NCBI GenBank assembly: GCA_016192705.1
Contig: JACPTQ010000053.1
Span: forward strand, 1 to 64,000
Direction of reading: 5' to 3'
Length of the DNA stretch: 64,000 nucleotides
DNA from: Deltaproteobacteria bacterium
GTDB lineage: Bacteria; Myxococcota; JACPTQ01
Position 1 is the stretch's first letter. The number at the start of each line of letters is the position of its first letter. The notes below the pieces were generated by a model. The model was not told the origin of the DNA. It searched no databases and was given only the letters and a program-made list of their open reading frames with translations. Shown here one piece after another: positions 1-6,210 of this stretch. A program made the position numbers and the translations under genes.

Positions 1-558
1 GCAATTCCACGCCCCATCGGCACCTCATCCCCTGCGGACGCGAGCCTTCGCTTGCCCAGACCCCGCCCGCGGATCAGAAGTCCGCCGTTTTCCGGGTATG
101 CCCCTCAGAAGGCTTGGGGGGTTGATCGATCGTAGGTCGACGCGCGGCGGGTGAACTCTTCGTACCACCCTCAAGGGCGTGGAATGCGTACCCGGTGAGC
201 GGTTCGTCCGGAGTTGCGTCGGGTTGGTAGGGGTGCCGCAACGGCGCGCCTATTCTGCGAGCGGTCTGCGGGCAAGCCGGTGGCTATTTCCGCTGCCTTC
301 TGCGGATGCTCCAGTGGAACGTCCGCGCAGCGGAAATGGCAAGGGCGACCGAATGGGAGCCCGAAGTCTACACCGGGCCTGTGCGAGCAGAATGGCGAGG
401 GCGACGGAACACCCGAGATCTTTGTGTGCTCGGAGTTGCAAATGCCGGTTGTGCTCGACCGAACTTGGTGTCGCGGCAGTGCCGCGCAGCCCGCAGCCCC
501 ACCCAACCCGACACGCTGCAGTGAATTCGCCGCTTACCCGGGGACTGGGGATTGGGGA
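1..558. other. No convincing gene; short degenerate repeat
   Basis: No frame here has a credible start, ribosome binding site or recognisable product; the long open frames look like high-GC chance frames. Two 19-base copies matching at 17 of 19 positions lie at 335-353 and 391-409, 56 bases apart, with similar bases following each. This may be a decayed tandem duplication. The downstream end leads into a probable promoter. Confidence 0.4.
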
Positions 559-588
559 TTGCACGCAGGTGCGCAAATATGCTACATT
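559..588 (+). promoter_or_regulatory. Probable sigma70-type promoter with extended -10
   Basis: TTGCAC at 559-564 and TACATT at 583-588 are 18 bases apart, and TGC stands directly before the -10, giving an extended -10. Transcription would start near 595, about 30 bases before the lipoprotein start at 625, which has its own GGAGGG site at 615-620. Motif match only. Confidence 0.5.
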
Positions 589-624
589 GTACGCTTTTAC
601 GACCGCGTCTCCTCGGAGGGCACG

Positions 625-1776
625 ATGGTAAAGACGTTTCAACTTGGATTGTCATCAGTATTCATCGCCGGGATCTTCGCGCTCGGGTGCGGGGCGACGC
701 CGCTTCCGTCAGACGTCGCGTGCCGACCAGGCATTGACCCGTTTTGCGCACCGCCCGGTTCGCCGGGTTTCGACGCGGGCTCGGGGGGCGGACCTTGCAG
801 CGGCGTGAACGGCGACTGCACGCCGCCACCGAATCCACCTGGGCCGCCACCGACACCTCCATCTCCGCCGTCGTCGGCAGATGCGGGTGCGCCGCCACCG
901 CCTCCCGACGTCGACGCGGGCGATCCACCACCACCACCACCTCCACCGCCCCCACCGAGCGACGGCGGACCACAACCCCCACCGCCTCCGCCTCCTTTCG
1001 ATGCGGGCGGACACGTCGGCAACAAATCGTGCGGCGACGTTTACGTCTGCTGGCGAAACTGCCGCGATGAGCGCTGCCGCCAGGATTGTTTCGCGAACGG
1101 AACGGCCGAAGCGCAGACCGAATTTCCGCCCGTCGCGTCTTGCCCGGTTCAGTCGTATTGCCAAGACGCGATGTGCCGCGCAACCACATGCGGCGACGCC
1201 GTGCGCGCGTGCTACGACCTAAACCAAGCAACGGGATCTTCGACGTGCGTGCAAATCACGTGGTGCGAGCGAAACTGCGGCGACGACCCCGAGTGCCGCG
1301 TCGACTGCTACTTCAAGGGAACCGCCGTCGCGCAGGCGCGGTATGCCGCCGTTTATTCGTGCGCGCGCCGATTCAACTGCCGAAACGACTGGTGCGTGCG
1401 CCAGAACTGCGCGACCGAACAAAACGCGTGCATCGCCACGACCCCGATGCCGATGGACGGCGGAATGCCGCCGATGCCGACGCTGGACGCTGGGTTGCCC
1501 CCAACACCGATTGTCGACGCGGGGCTGCCACCCATGCCGACTCCCGACGCGGGGCTGCTCACGTTGTCGTGCAGCCAGGTTCTCGACTGCTTCAGCAACT
1601 GCACGACCGATCGCTGTGCGCAAGACTGCTTCTTCTCGACGTCGCCGGCCGGGTGGCAGTACATGGGCCCGCTCGTCGCGTGCGCCAATCAGCAAGGGTG
1701 CGACGACGAAGACGATTGGATGGATTGCACGCGAACAAACTGCTCGACGCAGTACGCGAGCTGCAAAGCGAACTGA
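625..1776 (+). CDS. Cysteine-rich lipoprotein, Pro-rich linker, triple 10-Cys repeat
   Basis: 383-residue exported protein of unknown function. The ATG at 625 was chosen because GGAGGG lies 4 bases upstream and the first 22 residues form a lipoprotein signal ending FALGC, so it is probably lipid-anchored. A proline- and Asp-Ala-Gly-rich linker (about residues 55-130) precedes three units of about 62 residues. Each unit has ten cysteines spaced C-x5-C-x3-C-x4/5-C-x3-C-x17-C-x5-C-x4/8-C-x4-C-x6-C. A second Met-Pro/DAG linker separates units two and three. The next gene is a paralogue with the same plan. The even cysteine number suggests a disulfide-bonded surface protein (inference). I know no named family for it. 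Confidence 0.85.
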   Translation: MVKTFQLGLSSVFIAGIFALGCGATPLPSDVACRPGIDPFCAPPGSPGFDAGSGGGPCSGVNGDCTPPPNPPGPPPTPPSPPSSADAGAPPPPPDVDAGDPPPPPPPPPPPSDGGPQPPPPPPPFDAGGHVGNKSCGDVYVCWRNCRDERCRQDCFANGTAEAQTEFPPVASCPVQSYCQDAMCRATTCGDAVRACYDLNQATGSSTCVQITWCERNCGDDPECRVDCYFKGTAVAQARYAAVYSCARRFNCRNDWCVRQNCATEQNACIATTPMPMDGGMPPMPTLDAGLPPTPIVDAGLPPMPTPDAGLLTLSCSQVLDCFSNCTTDRCAQDCFFSTSPAGWQYMGPLVACANQQGCDDEDDWMDCTRTNCSTQYASCKAN

Positions 1777-1934
1777 AACCAGCTCGCCGCGTCAGCGATT
1801 TGACGGGTGCTGTTGCGGAGCACACCGCTCGGGGATGACGCGTGGGATTCGTCGATCGGACGCTTAGAGGTTTGGTTGGTGAGGCAACGGCACGGTTTGT
1901 GCGACTGGGCTTCGGGGTTGGACGGAGGTCTTTC

Positions 1935-2966
1935 ATGAGAAAGCTCGCTGGCATCGGTGGTCTGGGGATGTTGTTCGCGTTCACCGGGTGCGGAGGGTCG
2001 ACGCCACTTGCGGGCGAGCAAACGTGCCGGCCGGGTGTTGATCCGTTTTGTACGACGGGCGGGACGACGCCTCCGGGCTCAACGCTCGACGACGCAGGCG
2101 GAACGGGAGGCGGTGGCGGCGGTGGTATGCCGCCTCCAGGGTCGTCGCTCGATGCAGGTGGCAGTGGTGGTGGCGGCGGCGGTGGTGGTGGTGGTAGCGG
2201 AGGTGGCGGTGGTGGGAGCGTTCCTCCCGTCGTGTCAGTCGACGCTGGAATTGCACCGCCCCCCATCGACGCGGGTGGCGCCGTTGGAACAAACTCGTGC
2301 CAAAACGTTTACTCGTGCGTGCGCGGCTGCCGAAACGACGCCTGCCGTCAGCGCTGCGTCGCGAATGGATCCGCCGAGGCGCAGGCTGAATTCCAAACCC
2401 TTTGGGCGTGCGCGCTTCCGCCCAACTGCGAGGACCTGATGTGTCGCACCGCGACGTGCCCCGACGCTGTCGTCGCGTGTTACGACGTTAACCCGCGTAC
2501 GGGAACAGAATCGTGTCAGGAGGTCGTCGACTGCGACATGCAGTGCCGCAACAACCCGTCGTGCCGCGTCGGGTGTTACTTCAAGGGCACGGCACAGGCG
2601 CAAGCCGATTACGCGGAACTTTACAAATGCTACATGGAAAACCAGTGCGACGACTCGGCGTGCCTGCGCCAATATTGCCAAAGCTCGTACGTGCGTTGCT
2701 TCAACGTACAGACCGTCGATGGCGGCATTGTCGCCCCCGATGCGGGCTCGCTCTCGCTGTCTTGCAACAATGTTCTGCAGTGCTGGTCTGGCTGCTTGGA
2801 CGGCCAATGCGTTTGGGATTGCGTCCTCTCGGCATCACCCGCCGGTTGGACGTATCTGTCGCCGCTGATGACGTGCGCAAACAGTTCCAATTGCGACGGA
2901 AGCGATTGGTTCAACTGCATTCAAACAGAGTGCCCAACTCAATACACCAACTGCGCGGCGAATTAA
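1935..2966 (+). CDS. Cysteine-rich lipoprotein paralogue, Gly-rich linker
   Basis: 343 residues, clearly a paralogue of the preceding gene: the lipobox AFTGC is followed by a near-identical motif (TCRPGVDPFC against ACRPGIDPFC), then a linker, then three ten-cysteine units with the same spacing. Here the linker is glycine-rich rather than proline-rich. The ATG at 1935 has GGAGG at 1924-1928. A GTG at 1842 in the same frame would add 31 residues and place a twin-arginine-like RRSFMRK before the hydrophobic stretch, so a Tat-exported form cannot be excluded. The 158-base gap from the first gene suggests either its own promoter or a bicistron. Function unknown. Confidence 0.82.
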   Translation: MRKLAGIGGLGMLFAFTGCGGSTPLAGEQTCRPGVDPFCTTGGTTPPGSTLDDAGGTGGGGGGGMPPPGSSLDAGGSGGGGGGGGGGSGGGGGGSVPPVVSVDAGIAPPPIDAGGAVGTNSCQNVYSCVRGCRNDACRQRCVANGSAEAQAEFQTLWACALPPNCEDLMCRTATCPDAVVACYDVNPRTGTESCQEVVDCDMQCRNNPSCRVGCYFKGTAQAQADYAELYKCYMENQCDDSACLRQYCQSSYVRCFNVQTVDGGIVAPDAGSLSLSCNNVLQCWSGCLDGQCVWDCVLSASPAGWTYLSPLMTCANSSNCDGSDWFNCIQTECPTQYTNCAAN

Positions 2967-2975
2967 GAAGAACGT

Positions 2976-3224
2976 CTACTTTTCCCTCAGCCGCGGTTTC
3001 CGCTCGGTCGCTTCAAAGACGTCAAAATCGGTTCCGCACGTCATACAGCGAACAATGGCGCCGGCGGAAAACCCATCGTCGTACGGATTGTTCGCGTCGC
3101 AAGCCGGGCAATCAAACTCCGAATAAACGATCTTTTTGGGCCGATCGCTCCCAGCCCCTGGTTCATCATCGTCATCATCGAGATCGACGTCACGATCGTC
3201 TCGAACAACCACGGCCGCTAACAC
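2976..3224 (-). CDS. Small zinc-ribbon protein downstream of folK
   Basis: About 82 residues. The C-terminal half carries two cysteine pairs, CPAC and CMTC, separated by about 18 residues, which looks like a zinc ribbon. The N-terminal half contains a run of aspartates. The start is uncertain: GTG at 3224 overlaps the folK stop, and another in-frame GTG lies at 3212. Position and overlap suggest co-transcription with folK. It is convergent with the lipoprotein ending at 2966, only 9 bases away. Metal or nucleic-acid binding is an inference from the cysteine pattern. Confidence 0.55.
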   Translation of the reverse strand: MLAAVVVRDDRDVDLDDDDDEPGAGSDRPKKIVYSEFDCPACDANNPYDDGFSAGAIVRCMTCGTDFDVFEATERKPRLREK

Positions 3225-3721
3225 TCCCACCAAATGTCGCCAAGCCGACGAACCCACGGCGCAGCGGGCAACGCGTCGAGCAACTCCACGACCGGTTTCC
3301 CGAGCACCGGGTGAATCCAATCGGGCGCCACTTCGCAAAACGGCTCGAGCACAAATCGACGATTCGAAATCTCCGGGTGCGGAAGTCTAAGCCGCGCCGA
3401 GTTCAAAACCGTGCCGTCGACCGCAAGCAGGTCAAGGTCGATGACACGAGGCCCGCGCACACCATCGCGCACCCGACCGAGCGTTTGCTCGACACGAAGC
3501 AACCAGTCGAGAATCGCGATCGGCGCGAGCGTCGTCTCGATCGACAGAACAGCATTCAAGAAAGGGGGCTGCGACAACTCCCCGATCGGCTCGCTCTCGA
3601 AAATCGATGAAGCGCGCGCGTGCGCGGCATCGGTGCTTGCGAGCGTCACCAGGCGACGCGCTCGCATAAGCGAAAGCGCACGATCGCCCAGATTGCCCCC
3701 GAGGCCGATGAACGCACGCAT
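3218..3721 (-). CDS. folK: 2-amino-4-hydroxy-6-hydroxymethyldihydropteridine pyrophosphokinase
   Basis: 167 residues, normal for HPPK. It transfers pyrophosphate from ATP to 6-hydroxymethyl-7,8-dihydropterin in folate synthesis. Visible family features are the N-terminal GLGGNLGDR (residues 6-14), the signature RGPRVIDLDLL around 89-99 with the magnesium-binding D95 and D97, and LPHP at 113-116. The ATG at 3721 is chosen because the family begins directly before this first strand; longer frames upstream have no homology. No folP or folB lies beside it, and the downstream partner is a small zinc-ribbon gene. Confidence 0.93.
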   Translation of the reverse strand: MRAFIGLGGNLGDRALSLMRARRLVTLASTDAAHARASSIFESEPIGELSQPPFLNAVLSIETTLAPIAILDWLLRVEQTLGRVRDGVRGPRVIDLDLLAVDGTVLNSARLRLPHPEISNRRFVLEPFCEVAPDWIHPVLGKPVVELLDALPAAPWVRRLGDIWWEC

Positions 3722-3815
3722 CGGTAACAAGCTTAACCCGACTCTGTTTTCGTCGCATCTCAATTTGGCCGCTTCGCCGTTCGACGCTGCGATCGACGTG
3801 TGATAAATCCGCGAC

Positions 3816-4460
3816 ATGGCAACAGAGCTCACAATCCCCGAAGACATCACCCCACGCGACTTTTACCAATCGCTGCTTGCGAATCTTTTTTCGGCGCGCG
3901 GCCCGAACGCGACGCTCAAGGGTTTCGATACGTCGGTTCGCGCGGTCGTCTCGGGAGATGGTGGCGGAACGTGGACGATTCGGCTGCGCGACGGTGCCTT
4001 CAGCGTGGCGCGGGGTCCCGAAGCGAATCCTTTCGTAACGCTCCACCAAACGCGCGAAGACTGGCAAGTCACGATCACGAAGGGCGTTGGCAAATTGCTG
4101 GCCCGCTTGGGAGATATTTCGTCGAACACCGATGCGGCGGCAGCGTTGTCGCAAGCGGCGAGCGGCTTCAAGATGCCGAGCATCACGTTTGGCCCCGAGA
4201 AGCTGAAACGACTCTCGACAACGAAGGGTTCTTTTCATTTTGACATCACCGGCGCCGAAGGTGGACGAACGATTCGGCTTTCCGTCGTTTTCAATGAAAC
4301 CGAAAAGCCAAGTTTCGCCGTCACGATCAAGGCCGAAGATTACCGCGCAATGTCAGCCGGGACGCTGCCCCCGCAGCAGGCGTTTATGCAGGGAAAGATT
4401 CAGATTTCGGGCGACGTTCCTTTTGCGATGCAGCTCGGCATGCAGTTTTTGCAACCGTGA
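3816..4460 (+). CDS. SCP2 sterol-binding-domain-like protein
   Basis: 214 residues, no signal peptide, so probably cytoplasmic. The order of strands and the central segments TWTIRLRDGAFSV and PFVTLHQTREDWQ resemble the SCP2 lipid-binding fold, in which a hydrophobic tunnel binds acyl or sterol ligands. The C-terminal PPQQAFMQGKIQISGD is the typical family ending (a 'G-K-I-K-G-D' like motif). It begins an apparently co-oriented run: the membrane protein starts one base after its stop, followed by Clp, DUF2520 and Rieske genes. No strong Shine-Dalgarno site precedes the start. Confidence 0.72.
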   Translation: MATELTIPEDITPRDFYQSLLANLFSARGPNATLKGFDTSVRAVVSGDGGGTWTIRLRDGAFSVARGPEANPFVTLHQTREDWQVTITKGVGKLLARLGDISSNTDAAAALSQAASGFKMPSITFGPEKLKRLSTTKGSFHFDITGAEGGRTIRLSVVFNETEKPSFAVTIKAEDYRAMSAGTLPPQQAFMQGKIQISGDVPFAMQLGMQFLQP

Positions 4461-4461
4461 C

Positions 4462-6201
4462 GTGAACGCCGTCGTCGCCGTCCTTCTCCTTGGCTTCGCA
4501 CAAACCGTTCGCCTTCAACTCGAATCTGAGATGACGCTCGCCTCCGCGCCGGTCCCAGGCGGTGCGCGATGCCACGTTCGCCTCACGGACGCTCGCGGCT
4601 TTCCCATCGCCGGCGCGCGCCTTGCGGTTCGCGTGGTTGACGTCGACGCATTCGAGCCGACCGGCGACGGGCGACAGAGCACGAATGCACACGGCGAATG
4701 GGACGCGATGTGCGTTCAAGGGTCGGCACGACAACGCGTGCAAGTTGCATTTCACGGTGACGCGCGAACGCGCGGCGTCGTCGCCGAAGTGATGGTTGAC
4801 CCGAGACAGGCCGGTGGCTCCGTTTCGCTCGACGCGGTTCCACGTCACGCGCCGTGGAGCGACGCCCGAGCGCTTCGTGCCAAAATAAGCGCAGGACTGT
4901 CGGTGGCCTTTCGCGTGACCGGTGCAACGGCGGCCGCTGGGACGCTTGAACCGATAACCGTCGTTTCAAATCGCGCGGGAGAGGCCGAGCTACCGATTGA
5001 GCTCTGGCGAACGGCGCCCGGGAGATACCGAGTCGAAGCACGGCGCATCGAACGGGACGGGGCCGCATCGGCGGTCACGTCGCGCGTCGTTTCGGTAACG
5101 AGCCGAGTCCAACTTCTCGCAACGGCAGAGCAGCGCGCTTCAACGTGCGCAATTCGCGGCGCGGTGCGCGCATCGCATGGCGTCGTCGCGAACGCGGCGC
5201 TCACAGCCTTCATCGACGATGAGCCGCGCCATGCCTTCGCGAGTGACGCACGCGGCCGCTTCGACACGTCGTTTGATTGCCCGCGTCCACGCACCGACTC
5301 TCCCCTCGTCATCGATCTTCGCTATCAACCCGATCGCGAGGGACTTTTGAGTGCGCGGTCGCAAATCACGGCGACCCCCGCCGCACCGAGTCCCGGCAAC
5401 GTATTGGCCATTAGTCTCGGCGCGGCGATCCTGTTGTTCGCGGCGATCGCAGGAATCGGGCGGCTGCGCGCGTCGATTCGCCGTCTCCCAAGTGCCTCCG
5501 CGCCAAAAGTCGACGCCGCCTCTGACGTGCGGGAACCACCCGTGGTTGGCGTTACCTTTTCGCCCGCGCGATCCATCCTCGCGGCTCGAACAACCGTTGT
5601 CGCAGGTGTGGTGGTTGACGCCGTGACGGGTGAGCCGGTTGCCACGGCTCAAGTGATCGTCGCGGCAACACCGTCCGCGCGCGAGCAACAACAACACGCG
5701 GGCGCGTCGAATCTTATCCACGTCGATGAGCGCGGCCGCTTTCATCATGATGGCTTGGGCGCCACGCATCTCCGCGTTTCGATCGAAGCCCCGAACTACC
5801 TCCCCTCAACGATCGATGTTCGATTGCCCCATCGCGGCGAATATTCGGCCATGATCGTCTCGCTGCTCTCGGTGCGCGAAGCCATTCGCGACCTTTACGC
5901 GCACGGCTCTGAGCGCCTCGGGGTCTCACTTGCGCGCGCACGCCGAGTTTCGCCGCGCGAGATTGTTGCCACGGTGGAGACGCCGACCGCCTCGCCGGTC
6001 GTAGAGTTTGCGAGTTCTTTCGACGCGCTCTTCTTTGGCGCGGGTTCCCGTGCATCCGATGACCGCGATCGTTTCGCTTCGCAAGTCGCACGCCTTCCAG
6101 ACCTCGCGCCGACAGAGCGCGATCGCCTCGCGCCGCTTCGACCCGTCGGCTCCGCCGATCCGCAGAAGGAATCGGTTGAGGTCGATGGGCAAGATGCCTA
6201 A
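4462..6201 (+). CDS. Membrane protein with carboxypeptidase-regulatory/Ig-like domains
   Basis: 579 residues starting at GTG 4462, one base after the preceding stop, which implies translational coupling. It has an N-terminal hydrophobic signal (residues 2-13), an exported region of Ig- or CarboxypepD_reg-like strands (about 20-305), one strong membrane segment near 312-334 (VLAISLGAAILLFAAIAGIG), and a second CarboxypepD_reg-like domain after it containing VVAGVVVDAVTGEPVATAQV. An intracellular location for the second domain would be unusual, so topology is uncertain. Longer frames upstream run antiparallel to nothing real and lack a start signal. Role unknown; the neighbours suggest an envelope function (inference). 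Confidence 0.72.
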   Translation: MNAVVAVLLLGFAQTVRLQLESEMTLASAPVPGGARCHVRLTDARGFPIAGARLAVRVVDVDAFEPTGDGRQSTNAHGEWDAMCVQGSARQRVQVAFHGDARTRGVVAEVMVDPRQAGGSVSLDAVPRHAPWSDARALRAKISAGLSVAFRVTGATAAAGTLEPITVVSNRAGEAELPIELWRTAPGRYRVEARRIERDGAASAVTSRVVSVTSRVQLLATAEQRASTCAIRGAVRASHGVVANAALTAFIDDEPRHAFASDARGRFDTSFDCPRPRTDSPLVIDLRYQPDREGLLSARSQITATPAAPSPGNVLAISLGAAILLFAAIAGIGRLRASIRRLPSASAPKVDAASDVREPPVVGVTFSPARSILAARTTVVAGVVVDAVTGEPVATAQVIVAATPSAREQQQHAGASNLIHVDERGRFHHDGLGATHLRVSIEAPNYLPSTIDVRLPHRGEYSAMIVSLLSVREAIRDLYAHGSERLGVSLARARRVSPREIVATVETPTASPVVEFASSFDALFFGAGSRASDDRDRFASQVARLPDLAPTERDRLAPLRPVGSADPQKESVEVDGQDA

Positions 6202-6204
6202 TAT
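6176..6204 (+). promoter_or_regulatory. Promoter candidate placing the start codon at +1
   Basis: TTGAGG at 6176-6181 and TAATAT at 6199-6204 are 17 bases apart. The A of the ATG at 6211 is the seventh base after the -10, so the message for the Clp ATPase would be leaderless. There is no Shine-Dalgarno sequence before 6211. Confidence 0.5.
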
Positions 6205-6210
6205 TGCGGC

